The position numbers and the translations under genes are program-made. DNA of 64,000 nt from NCBI GenBank assembly GCA_027486835.1, contig JAIXOJ010000036.1:48469-112468 (forward strand). The letters are read 5' to 3'. The first letter of the stretch is position 1. Every line of letters starts with the position of its first letter. The notes below the pieces were generated by a model. That model was not told where the DNA came from. It saw only the letters and a program-made list of their open reading frames with translations, and ran no database searches. Shown here piece by piece: positions 57,129-64,000 of the stretch. The stretch comes from Chitinophagaceae bacterium (GTDB taxonomy: Bacteria; Bacteroidota; Bacteroidia; Chitinophagales; Chitinophagaceae).

Positions 57129-57257
57129 AATGGTTTCGTGGATTAGCTTATTCAGCTTTTTGCTATAGATAGAAGATTCATTTCTTGCAACCCAATATGT
57201 CAAGATAGCTTTAAGCGAATCTTTTGCTCGAAAAGACCATATTACATGTTTAGCCAT
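57099..57257 (-). pseudogene. RelE/ParE-family toxin truncated by a MITE
   Basis: Starting at an ATG inside the antitoxin gene, this frame encodes MAKHVIWSFRAKDSLKAILT, then YWVARNESSIYSKKLNKLIH. This matches the N-terminal half of ParE/RelE toxins (W-S-x-x-A-K-x-x-L, then YW and YSxKL). Homology stops near residue 43, at the edge of the MITE-like copy, and the frame ends after 52 residues where such toxins need 90-100. The C-terminal strands and catalytic residues are missing, so it should be inactive. Confidence 0.75.
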
Positions 57258-57478
57258 TCTTCTATTTCCTTTTGTACTTCATCATCGCTTTGAATGCGAC
57301 CAGCTTCAATGTCCATCCTACCTTGTTCTATTTCTTGTTTTTCTAAGGAGGAAAGCTGGTAAATTTCCCCAATTGATGTTTCCAAAGCTAATACCCTACT
57401 TACTGCTGCTAAGATGGACGCATCATTGGTCAGCCTGATTTGTCCTATTAATTTCTCTTTCAATGCTGTTGTTGACAT
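57242..57478 (-). CDS. Antitoxin of an addiction module
   Basis: This 78-residue acidic protein has a helical N-terminus (TTALKEKLIGQIRLTNDASIL) and an acidic C-terminal tail (DEVQKEIEEWLNM). This is the usual layout of Bacteroidetes antitoxins paired with RelE/ParE toxins. Its stop codon overlaps the start of the toxin remnant at 57257. It is intact while its partner is truncated. It would have bound and neutralised the toxin and repressed the operon. Confidence 0.7.
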   Translation of the reverse strand: MSTTALKEKLIGQIRLTNDASILAAVSRVLALETSIGEIYQLSSLEKQEIEQGRMDIEAGRIQSDDEVQKEIEEWLNM

Positions 57479-57602
57479 CTTTTATTTTTTTTGCAAAATA
57501 AAAGAAAACTCGATTGAATTAAAACAACTTACCACAGCTAATTTGTGAGAAACTAAACCATTACTATATATTACTAGATAATAGCCAATTCATACTTCCC
57601 AT

Positions 57603-58688
57603 TTACCCCCTCAACCACCCATTCAAAGGTTTCTCAACAAAAGAATACAAGCCGTAAGCTACCAATACCAACGGAATAAACTGAAGCGTGAAATTGCTGA
57701 TACAATACCGATGCAATGCCCCACTAATTAATCCTAAATGTATCAAATAGAAGCTGTAAGAACTTTCGCCCAACAATTGGAATGGTTTGCTGGATAACCA
57801 TATTTGAAAGTACCCCCGCTCAGTAATCAAACCCCAGAACATCAGCGCAATGGCTATGGGCATCAGAATATTATTTATTATTAACCCCCAATTGGATTGT
57901 ACAGCCGAAAGCCAATTGCCTTTTACTGTAATTTGTACAGCCACTATACCCACAAATAACAAGCATCCTTTCGCGGTTTTGTAGCTTATAAACCCTTTTA
58001 TGCGCAATTGTTTTTGCCAACAATAACCCACAAACATACCTGCAAAAAAATCTGTACAACGGCCCAGAAAAGTACTGTAATAAATGAAGGACAAATCGGC
58101 AAAAAATCCACCATTATTGTTACTGCCCCACTGCCACCAAACTGCAAAACCAATTAAATAGCAGCTAATTATTACTAATAATATAAGGGGCGGCCTTTTA
58201 AACAGTTGCAACAACAATGGCGTGCATAAATAAAAAGTGGCCTCTACTGTAAGCGTCCAGGTCTGCATGATTCCAGATAAATAATAGCTTTTGAAATATC
58301 CTTTTATTAAAGAGATATTCATGAAGTATGCTAGCAATGGTTGATGGGTAGTGATATCGTTGTTCGAGTGTCGATGGTATAAGAAAGTGGCAGTGGTTAG
58401 TAGAAAAAATAGGGGGTATATCCTTGCAAATCGGTTGCGAAGAAAGCCCCAATAACGTCCTTTTTCATGAAAAGGATAAGCATGGTAGCGAGTATAAATA
58501 AGCAAACCACTCAACACAAAAAATAAGTTGACACCCAAGTATCCTTCGCCAAAAATGGAGGCAATCCATGGATGGTTTGCAGCAGCAGCTATGGGGTTGT
58601 GGTAGAAAAATACCATGTAAGCAGCTATGGCACGCAAACCTGTGAGTGCGGGAAAATAGGGTGGCTGATGGGGTCTACAAGAATCCAT
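57603..58688 (-). CDS. Acyltransferase 3 family membrane acylase
   Basis: This 361-residue membrane O-acyltransferase is outside the glycan island. Its motifs are ALTGLRAIAAYMVFFYH (the Arg is followed by A rather than G), FFVLSGLLIYTRY, FLRNRFARIYPLFFL and QTWTLTVEATFYL. TLTVEATFY differs from the WSLSYE type of the cluster enzymes and suggests a separate lineage and acceptor. It may act on another glycan or lipid. The leader immediately upstream of its ATG is a heptad array. Confidence 0.88.
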   Translation of the reverse strand: MDSCRPHQPPYFPALTGLRAIAAYMVFFYHNPIAAAANHPWIASIFGEGYLGVNLFFVLSGLLIYTRYHAYPFHEKGRYWGFLRNRFARIYPLFFLLTTATFLYHRHSNNDITTHQPLLAYFMNISLIKGYFKSYYLSGIMQTWTLTVEATFYLCTPLLLQLFKRPPLILLVIISCYLIGFAVWWQWGSNNNGGFFADLSFIYYSTFLGRCTDFFAGMFVGYCWQKQLRIKGFISYKTAKGCLLFVGIVAVQITVKGNWLSAVQSNWGLIINNILMPIAIALMFWGLITERGYFQIWLSSKPFQLLGESSYSFYLIHLGLISGALHRYCISNFTLQFIPLVLVAYGLYSFVEKPLNGWLRG

Positions 58689-58691
58689 GGG

Positions 58692-58720
58692 TGGTTGTTA
58701 GTTGTTAGGGTTAGTTGTTA
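58692..58720. repeat. 7-bp tandem array just upstream of an acyltransferase start
   Basis: TTGTTAG, TTGTTAG, then six-base GGTTAG and TTGTTA units begin seven bases from the start codon of the minus-strand acyltransferase. On the coding strand they read CTAACAA-type repeats, like those ahead of rfbA. Confidence 0.75.
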
Positions 58721-58911
58721 TTTCCCCTTTTTGGGCGAAGCCAAAATTATTTCTTTAGCTTACTGAATGGGTTGAATCAACTTGATTGACAAAGAAACTC
58801 AATCATAATCGGCGTTCTTCATATTTAACAGTGGTGGGTTTTAATCCATTTAACCGAGGTTGACACAATAATTGCAGTCTGTACTTGTTAGCTGCAGAAC
58901 ACATTTTCACT

Positions 58912-58988
58912 TAACTCCTATCATCTAACACTTACCATCTAACACTTACCACCTAACACTTACCACCTACCACCTACCACCTATCACC
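58912..58988. repeat. Eleven 7-bp units ending at the recO stop codon
   Basis: Units TAACTCC, TATCATC, TAACACT, TACCATC, TAACACT, TACCACC, TAACACT, TACCACC, TACCACC, TACCACC and TATCACC fill exactly 77 bp. They end at 58988, one base before the reverse-strand stop codon (58989). This is the cleanest heptad array in the window. 58721-58911 has no gene. Confidence 0.9.
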
Positions 58989-59729
58989 TTATCCCCAAAT
59001 ACCTTGTAACACCGAAAGCGATTTAAGGGTGCCAAAATCGGGAATATGTAGCGATAAATATTGACCATAAGCCGATAATAATTGCTGCCGAGTAAGCCGA
59101 TTTAATTTAATGGTACCAAGCACTCCATAATCAACTGTTTGGTGAATCTGATGGGTAGCTTCGGCTAATTCGTTAGACAAATAATAGATATGCGGGGGCG
59201 TTTCTGATACATATAAACCCTCTGCCAAATCTAAATAAGGCGTATGTTCACAGTACTTGCCCTGAATTTGAAACCCAAGCTCTGTGCCTAGTTGCAAAAC
59301 AAATAATAAGGGCAGATTCGCGGTTACTGCTTCTGTTGCCGTATCTAATGTTTTTAAAGTCGTTTCCATTAGCTCATACAATGCTGGATTAGCTTCGGGC
59401 TGTTTAAGCGCATGAAATAATAACTCCACCAAGTAGGTGGCTACTCCATTTTTCACTAAGTTAAAAAGTACTTGCTGATAAGGATAACTCCAATAATATT
59501 CCTTGATAAACTGCAACTGCTTTTGTTCATTGTGATACACCGTCATTTCCAGCATGGCCCCTGGTTGAAAATAAGCCACTTTGCTGCTTTGGGCTTTTTT
59601 GGTTACCGACCTTGCTCCTTTTACCAAGTAGCTCTGTAGGCCAAATAGTTCCGTAAAAACAGTGGTAATAATCCCATTTTCGCCATACTTGACTGTTTTC
59701 AACACAATTCCTTTGGTATTATGAAGCAT
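58989..59729 (-). CDS. recO: DNA repair protein RecO
   Basis: RecO anneals complementary single strands and loads RecA in the RecFOR pathway. The 246-residue protein has an N-terminal OB fold (TKGIVLKTVKYGENGIITTVFTELFGLQSYLVKGARS) and a helical C-terminal domain. YLVELLFHALKQPEANPALYEL near 95 and FVLQLGTELGFQIQGKYC near 155 are typical. No zinc-binding cysteine cluster is present, as in many Bacteroidetes. Heptad arrays flank it on both sides. Confidence 0.92.
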   Translation of the reverse strand: MLHNTKGIVLKTVKYGENGIITTVFTELFGLQSYLVKGARSVTKKAQSSKVAYFQPGAMLEMTVYHNEQKQLQFIKEYYWSYPYQQVLFNLVKNGVATYLVELLFHALKQPEANPALYELMETTLKTLDTATEAVTANLPLLFVLQLGTELGFQIQGKYCEHTPYLDLAEGLYVSETPPHIYYLSNELAEATHQIHQTVDYGVLGTIKLNRLTRQQLLSAYGQYLSLHIPDFGTLKSLSVLQGIWG

Positions 59730-59735
59730 GGGAAA

Positions 59736-59763
59736 TAGTTGTTAGTTGTTAGTGGTTAGTGAT
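59736..59763. repeat. 7-bp tandem array just upstream of recO
   Basis: Four heptads, TAGTTGT, TAGTTGT, TAGTGGT and TAGTGAT, begin six bases upstream of the recO start codon. The rest of 59764-60005 holds no gene. Confidence 0.8.
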
Positions 59764-60005
59764 AAAGTAGGTGGATGGGTGTTGTCTTTACATTCATTCA
59801 CTAAACAAATGATCCAATTTGCATACTATGGTGTTGGTATAAGAATAACCTGGAAATGGTAGAAAAAAGGCAACTCTTTCTCTACTCTAGGCAAATGAAA
59901 TGAATTTGAAACAAAAAGTAATTAGCTGATTTTTATACTGTACTTCTTAATGAACAAATAATTTCCCCCAATTCTAAACCCCAAACTCCCAAACCTTCAA
60001 TCTCC

Positions 60006-60047
60006 TAACACCCAACACCCAACACCTAATACCTAATACCTAAAACT
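60006..60047. repeat. 7-bp tandem array at the tgt stop codon
   Basis: Six heptads, TAACACC, CAACACC, CAACACC, TAATACC, TAATACC and TAAAACT, end two bases before the reverse-strand stop codon of tgt (60050-60052). Confidence 0.85.
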
Positions 60048-60049
60048 TA

Positions 60050-61189
60050 TTAAAGCCGTTGCTTCAAAACATCTATCATTTGATTTTTCCAACTGGTAAA
60101 AGTATTGTCGAGAATGTGCTGTCTTGCCTGTTTCACCAACCAGAGATAGAAAGACAGGTTGTGAATACTGGCAATTTGTAACCCCAAAATTTCATTCGCA
60201 ACAAACAAATGGCGCAAATAGGCTTTGCTGTAGTATTGGCTGGTGTGGCAAGGAATGCCATCATCAATACAACTAAAATCTGTAGCCCACTTTTTATTGC
60301 GGATGTTAATGATGCCTTTAGACGTGAACAGCATGCCGTTTCTCCCATTGCGGGTGGGCATTACACAGTCAAACATATCTACACCTATGGCTATGTTTTC
60401 TAAAATATTCCAAGGTGTACCCACGCCCATAAGGTAGCGCGGCTTTTGCGTAGGCAAAATATCACAACACAGTTCTGCAAATTCATACATCATTAGCTCT
60501 GGTTCGCCCACGCTCAACCCGCCAATGGCATTGCCTGTGGCGTTTTTGCTTGCCACATATTCAGCCGAAGCAGTACGCAAATCTTTAAAGGTGCTGCCCT
60601 GTACAATGGGGAACAAATTTTGGGAGTAACCGTGTTTGTCGGGCGTTTCTGCCAAACGGTTCACACACCTGTCTAGCCATCTGTGGGTGAGTTCCATACT
60701 TTTTTTGGCATAAGCATATTCGCTAGGGTAGGGGGGGCATTCATCAAATGCCATAATAATATCGCCACCAATGCTCCGCTGAATGTCCATTACTTTTTCG
60801 GGCGAAAACAGGTGTTTGCTACCATCAATATGGCTTTGAAACAAAGCACCCTCCTCTGTTATTTTTCTATTTGCAGCCAAAGAAAAAACTTGATACCCGC
60901 CACTGTCGGTAAGAATGGGTTTGTGCCATCCGTTGAAACGATGCAATCCGCCCGCCGCATCCAATACCTCCGTGCCAGGCCGTAAGTATAAATGATAGGT
61001 ATTGCCCAGTATTATCTGGGCCTGTATTTCCTCGTTCAATTGCAACTGGGTTACCGCTTTTACGCTGCCCACCGTGCCCACGGGCATAAAAATGGGGGTT
61101 TCAATAGTACCATGATCGGTAGTAATCATACCCGCCCTTGCTTTACTATCCGATTGGGTATGCTGTAATTCAAATGCTAATGCAGCCAT
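60050..61189 (-). CDS. tgt: tRNA-guanine transglycosylase
   Basis: Tgt swaps guanine 34 of Asn, Asp, His and Tyr tRNAs for preQ1 in queuosine synthesis. The 379-residue TIM-barrel protein has GTIETPIFMPVGTVGSVKAV near residue 28, KPILTDSGGYQVFSL near 90, DIIMAFDECPPYPSEY near 140 and FDCVMPTRNGRNGMLFTSKG near 275. The last carries the nucleophilic Asp. In the C-terminal zinc region the usual CxCxxC is only partly kept: aligned against typical Tgt, only the middle Cys and the His remain. Other motifs are intact, so activity is likely retained. Confidence 0.95.
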   Translation of the reverse strand: MAALAFELQHTQSDSKARAGMITTDHGTIETPIFMPVGTVGSVKAVTQLQLNEEIQAQIILGNTYHLYLRPGTEVLDAAGGLHRFNGWHKPILTDSGGYQVFSLAANRKITEEGALFQSHIDGSKHLFSPEKVMDIQRSIGGDIIMAFDECPPYPSEYAYAKKSMELTHRWLDRCVNRLAETPDKHGYSQNLFPIVQGSTFKDLRTASAEYVASKNATGNAIGGLSVGEPELMMYEFAELCCDILPTQKPRYLMGVGTPWNILENIAIGVDMFDCVMPTRNGRNGMLFTSKGIINIRNKKWATDFSCIDDGIPCHTSQYYSKAYLRHLFVANEILGLQIASIHNLSFYLWLVKQARQHILDNTFTSWKNQMIDVLKQRL

Positions 61190-61358
61190 CGGGCGAAAAT
61201 AGGGGATAGGGGTTAAGTGTTTATGCCAATTGCTTTTTAATACATTTTTGTGGAAAGGATGGGATGTTCGTAACAGCCATTTGAAGGAAAATGGGTGGTT
61301 GGTATCTTGCTGACTAGCAACCGATTGTCCTCATTTTTTAATTGTTCATTTTTGTAAA

Positions 61359-61979
61359 ATGCTTTTTGTTATGCCAAAAAAACACTTTGTACTGCTCGGT
61401 CTCCTTATCTCGATTGGCTGCATGGTAGTAGCAGCTTATTATTATCCTGGTGGCACCCAAAGTGACCATGCCACCACAGGCTATCGTTGGACAGAGAACT
61501 ACCTTACCCATCTTTTGGGTGAAAAAGCATTGAATGGTATGGATAATAAAGGCAGGCATTGGGCGGTAGCCAGCGTGCTAATCACTAGCGTAACTTTTGG
61601 ATTATTTTTTATTGATTTTTCCGAGAAAATCCCCATCAAAGGCATCTCGGTGGTGATTAAATATCTGGGCGTTTTGTTAACCATCTTAGCCGTTTTTGTT
61701 GTGTTCCCCGCCCTCCACGATATGGTAATTAATATTAGTAGTGTGATAACACTCTTGGTGTTCTTTTATATAACGGTGGCTTTGTTCAAATCAAATCTAT
61801 TATGGTGGAAAATATTGTCGGTTCTGTTCCTCTCCTTTTTTTATTTCGCTTGCTACCTTTTTTTTTCTGGGGTTTGTTTACGCTACATGCCTCTTGTTCA
61901 AAAGCTTTTTCACGTCTGCGAATATTCTTGGGTGTTAGGGTTAAGTTATACTACTAGTAAAGAAGATTTTAAACTCTAG
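61359..61979 (+). CDS. Small polytopic membrane protein
   Basis: This 206-residue protein has about six hydrophobic helices starting FVLLGLLISIGCMVVAAYYYPGG. A GGTQSDHATTGYRWTENYLTHLLG loop between the first two helices resembles the extracytoplasmic loop of DUF998-like proteins, but the match is weak. A second ATG at 61371 is an alternative start. No neighbours suggest a function. It stands between tgt (-) and an antitoxin gene (+). Confidence 0.6.
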   Translation: MLFVMPKKHFVLLGLLISIGCMVVAAYYYPGGTQSDHATTGYRWTENYLTHLLGEKALNGMDNKGRHWAVASVLITSVTFGLFFIDFSEKIPIKGISVVIKYLGVLLTILAVFVVFPALHDMVINISSVITLLVFFYITVALFKSNLLWWKILSVLFLSFFYFACYLFFSGVCLRYMPLVQKLFHVCEYSWVLGLSYTTSKEDFKL

Positions 61980-62116
61980 GTGAAATAGCGCAAATACCTA
62001 AGCGAACGGTTCCTCTAACCAGTGAGGGCTGTTAAAGCAATAAATAGTACAAATCTTAGCACACAGAACTATCAAAGTGTATTGAACTAAATTTACCACC
62101 TTAAAAATAAAGAACT

Positions 62117-62326
62117 ATGTATGCAATCGATCATTTAAATTCAGCACAAGAAGTAAGCACCTTTAAATCAAAACCCATTACTTTTATAGTAGAAGAGGAT
62201 GAAAGTGATTTAGAACTAAAAGATGCCATTAAAGCTGTTTTAGAGGAAAGAATGTTGGAAGATGAAAGCACTTATCTCTCTTCTGATGAATCTATTAACC
62301 AACTGAATAAAAAGTATGGTTTATAA
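62117..62326 (+). CDS. Antitoxin-like small protein
   Basis: This 69-residue acidic protein begins MYAIDHLNSAQEVSTFKS, followed by FIVEEDESDLELKDAIKAVLEE. It directly overlaps, by 11 bp, the start of a decayed RelE/ParE-family toxin. The overlap and order match a type II toxin-antitoxin operon, so it is called the antitoxin. The sequence itself has no strong family signature. It appears intact although the partner gene is broken. Confidence 0.55.
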   Translation: MYAIDHLNSAQEVSTFKSKPITFIVEEDESDLELKDAIKAVLEERMLEDESTYLSSDESINQLNKKYGL

Positions 62327-62633
62327 AATCATCGTTTCGCCAAGAGCCCAAAAAGAAATTGAAAAACGCTATTGATTACTACGCCTTACACAGCAATGAT
62401 GCACCGCTAAAATTTATTGCTCACTTCAAAGAGGCTTAAAAAACACTAGAAACAAATCCATTTTCAGGGTTCGATATAAAAATATTCGTGCGCTGAGAGT
62501 AAAGTGGTTTCCACATTCATTGTATTTTATTATCCATGAAAATAAAAACACGGTTCGGGTGCTTACATGTTTTCACAACAAAAGAGACCCCCAATACTTG
62601 ACCCTTACTGTAAAGCCAAAACACGGCAACTAA
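62316..62633 (+). pseudogene. Decayed RelE/ParE-family toxin
   Basis: The ATG at 62316 opens MVYKIIVSPRAQKEIEKRY and then a stop. A one-base shift restores AIDYYALHSNDAPLKFIAHF, which ends at an in-frame TAA. A further shift restores NIRALRVKWFPHSLYFIIHE and then VRVLTCFHNKRDPQYL. Together these make a complete ParE/RelE toxin of about 100 residues, including the C-terminal N-KRDPQ element, but with two frameshifts and one nonsense codon. It should be inactive. Confidence 0.85.
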
Positions 62634-62695
62634 CGCTCCGTTGTTGCAGGTAAAAACAAAGCACACTTGGGTTATTTATACTTCAAGTTGCTTAC

Positions 62696-62788
62696 GGGTG
62701 CATAAAAGTTTTTCGTTTTGCCCCTCGCCTTTCGGAGAGGGGTTGGGGTGAGGTTTAACTAATAACGGCGAAAAACTTTTATGCACCC
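62696..62788. mobile_element. MITE-like element, copy D
   Basis: This copy has perfect termini: GGGTGCATAAAAGTTTTTCG and its inverse CGAAAAACTTTTATGCACCC. The interior contains GGAGAGGGGTTGGGGTGAGG. It is 93 bp, the same length as copy A, with the opposite internal orientation. It lies 62 bp after the decayed toxin gene. No clear target duplication is seen. Confidence 0.85.
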
Positions 62789-62837
62789 TTGCCGCCTACC
62801 CAATTTTTTTAGAAATCTTGAAAAAAAGTATAGGCCA

Positions 62838-62871
62838 TTTGTTTCGTATATGCGCTGTTTCCCTATTTTTG
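62838..62871 (+). promoter_or_regulatory. Putative promoter of the 62899 gene
   Basis: TATTTTTG at 62864-62871 matches TAnnTTTG, with TTTG at 62838-62841 as a -33 element 22 bp upstream, slightly longer than usual. It supports the downstream ATG at 62887 or 62899 and argues against a TTG start at 62818. Confidence 0.5.
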
Positions 62872-62898
62872 TTTTCCACTTTAAAAATGAATTTCGTC

Positions 62899-63654
62899 AT
62901 GGAAAAAACTAAAAGAATATTTAAAGGTCAAGCAGTAGAAATGCTCACCACTTTGTCCATTCTCCTCACTGTTTTGGAAGGACTTAAAGCCGAACTCATT
63001 AAACTCTTTCCACTTTGGAAAGACCCACATTTTGCTAATTTGAAAGCGTTGGTAAAACAGAATATTGACACCTATATTGGGGTGGACAATTTAGAAGACC
63101 TACGCAAGGCAACCGCGGTACTCGTTACTATTCAATTCAAAGCCATTGACGACATTAAATCGATGTACCTCCAATTAAACCGATTTATAAAAGATAAGCC
63201 TGCATTAAAAGAGTACCTTAGAAATCTAGGATTTTCCGATTACTATTTTGAAGCAAGATCCAATAAATCACAAATTGATTTGATAAAGCTGCTGCTTCAA
63301 ATTAATAAGAATTTAGACGCTGCCACCAAAGCCGAGTTGATAGCTAAAAATATAAACAAGGAATTGATGGATAGATTAACAGGTTATGGTACTGTATTAA
63401 ATGATGCCAATGTGAAACAAGAAACGTTTAAAACCACTAAATCAACTTTCTCTGAAACTGCAAACACCGATTTGAATGATGTGTACACCCAAGTGATGGA
63501 TGTGGTAGTAGTGGCTGCGGATACTTATAAAAAGAATAAAGTTTTGGTGAAACAATTGTCTTATTCTGCGGTGCTTGCCACCGTAAAAGGCCCTAAGCCA
63601 GTTAAACCCCCAAAAGATGGCGGTGATAATCCTCCAATAGCAGGTTCAGTGTAG
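62899..63654 (+). CDS. Helical protein of unknown function
   Basis: This protein of about 251 residues begins MEKTKRIFKGQAVEMLTTLS, with an alternative ATG four codons upstream. It is mostly alpha-helical and rich in Lys, Leu and Asp, with a C-terminal Pro/Gly tail (KGPKPVKPPKDGGDNPP) that looks like a disordered linker. I do not recognise the family. It shares the setting of the two FN3-like proteins (a small, non-enzymatic-looking protein beside a short tandem array) but not their sequence. The array lies 180 bp downstream, after a terminator. Confidence 0.65.
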   Translation: MEKTKRIFKGQAVEMLTTLSILLTVLEGLKAELIKLFPLWKDPHFANLKALVKQNIDTYIGVDNLEDLRKATAVLVTIQFKAIDDIKSMYLQLNRFIKDKPALKEYLRNLGFSDYYFEARSNKSQIDLIKLLLQINKNLDAATKAELIAKNINKELMDRLTGYGTVLNDANVKQETFKTTKSTFSETANTDLNDVYTQVMDVVVVAADTYKKNKVLVKQLSYSAVLATVKGPKPVKPPKDGGDNPPIAGSV

Positions 63655-63767
63655 CCCAATCATGATGCAATTACTGCTCAAATCAAACGGATAACCGTTA
63701 ACACCATTTGGTTACCTACAAAAGTTTAGTAGCTACCGCAAATTTGTTGATACGCCACTTTTTTTAC

Positions 63768-63802
63768 AAAGCCTCGTCTAAATTTTTAGGCGAGGCTTTT
63801 TT
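63768..63802 (+). terminator. Intrinsic terminator
   Basis: AAAGCCTCG (63768-63776) pairs with CGAGGCTTT (63791-63799), extended inward by CTAAA/TTTAG, and is followed by T6. It lies between the helical protein gene and tandem array 3. Confidence 0.9.
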
Positions 63803-63835
63803 ATACCCCCCATTTGCAATTAATCAGCTCAAAAC

Positions 63836-64000
63836 ATCGGTCGCTGGAAATCCACCGGTCGCTGAATTTCCATCGGTCGCTGGATTTCCATCGGTCGCTG
63901 GATTTCCATCGGTCGCTGGCTTATTCCTATCGTCCGCTGGCTTATTCCTGTCGTCCGCTGGCTTATTCCTGCCGTCCGCTGGCTTATTCCTGTCGTCCGC
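63836..64000. repeat. Tandem array 3, 18-bp then 21-bp units, runs off the edge
   Basis: Four 18-bp units (ATCGGTCGCTGGATTTCC type; 63836, 63854, 63872, 63890) are followed by 21-bp units (ATCGGTCGCTGGCTTATTCC plus one base) from 63908, 63929, 63950, 63971 and a partial at 63992. The change from 18 to 21 bp is a 3-bp gain in the GGATTTCC part. On the minus strand the 21-bp unit contains AATAAGCCAG, nearly the same as AATAAGGCAG in array 2. One minus-strand frame stays open through all units until a TGA at 63824. The array continues beyond 64000. Confidence 0.92.

Noticed and set aside
62818..62898. TTG start for the helical protein giving a signal-peptide-like N-terminus
   Set aside because: A promoter-like TATTTTTG lies downstream of that TTG, and the ATG codons at 62887 and 62899 suit the leader better. 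A signal peptide is therefore not claimed.

Overview
The window looks like a chromosomal segment of a Bacteroidetes bacterium, probably in or near the Chitinophagaceae. The evidence is an AT-rich genome, TAnnTTTG-type promoter elements, tandem PKD-domain lipoproteins, a Wza-like export protein with many SLBB repeats, a Tgt with a degraded zinc site, and DUF3050 and sialate O-acetylesterase genes. The genus call is inference.

Region 1 (1-32.5 kb) is a very AT-rich surface-polysaccharide island. It holds about 15 glycosyltransferases interleaved with six intact acyltransferase-3 membrane acylases and one dead one. It also has UDP-galactopyranose mutase, a WcaF-like acetyltransferase, two Wzy-like polymerases, and a Wza/Wzz-type export pair. 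Genes are tightly packed, often overlap, and many start with TTG. Two perfect hairpins followed by T-runs, which look like intrinsic terminators, lie inside coding sequences. The left end of the locus is outside the window.

Almost all of this island is bounded by two mirror-image modules. Each is a paralogous ~220-residue helical + FN3-like protein preceded by a short tandem-repeat array: gene 2879-3541 (-) with a 42-bp array, and gene 33738-34391 (+) with a 21-bp array. Both genes point outward and both arrays face inward. A third array with 18/21-bp periods sits at the right edge beside another unrecognised protein. This is the most unusual feature of the window.

Region 2 (34.7-43.2 kb) continues glycan synthesis with less AT-rich DNA: a methyltransferase, a Wzx flippase on the minus strand, GDP-fucose synthesis (gmd, fcl), a glycosyltransferase and dTDP-sugar synthesis (rfbB, rfbC, rfbA; no rfbD).

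Region 3 (43.4-64 kb) is mostly housekeeping, largely on the minus strand: mgtE, three PKD lipoproteins, rsmG, a GT2, DUF423, aroK, a glutaryl-CoA-dehydrogenase-like enzyme, DUF3050, a sialate O-acetylesterase, an acyltransferase, recO, tgt and small membrane or unknown proteins. Two toxin-antitoxin loci keep the antitoxin, but their toxins are broken. Two small repeat families mark this half: a ~93-bp MITE-like element (copies at 33.3, 55.0, 57.0 and 62.7 kb) and 7-bp tandem arrays that abut start or stop codons.

No rRNA, tRNA, CRISPR array or intact transposase was seen.
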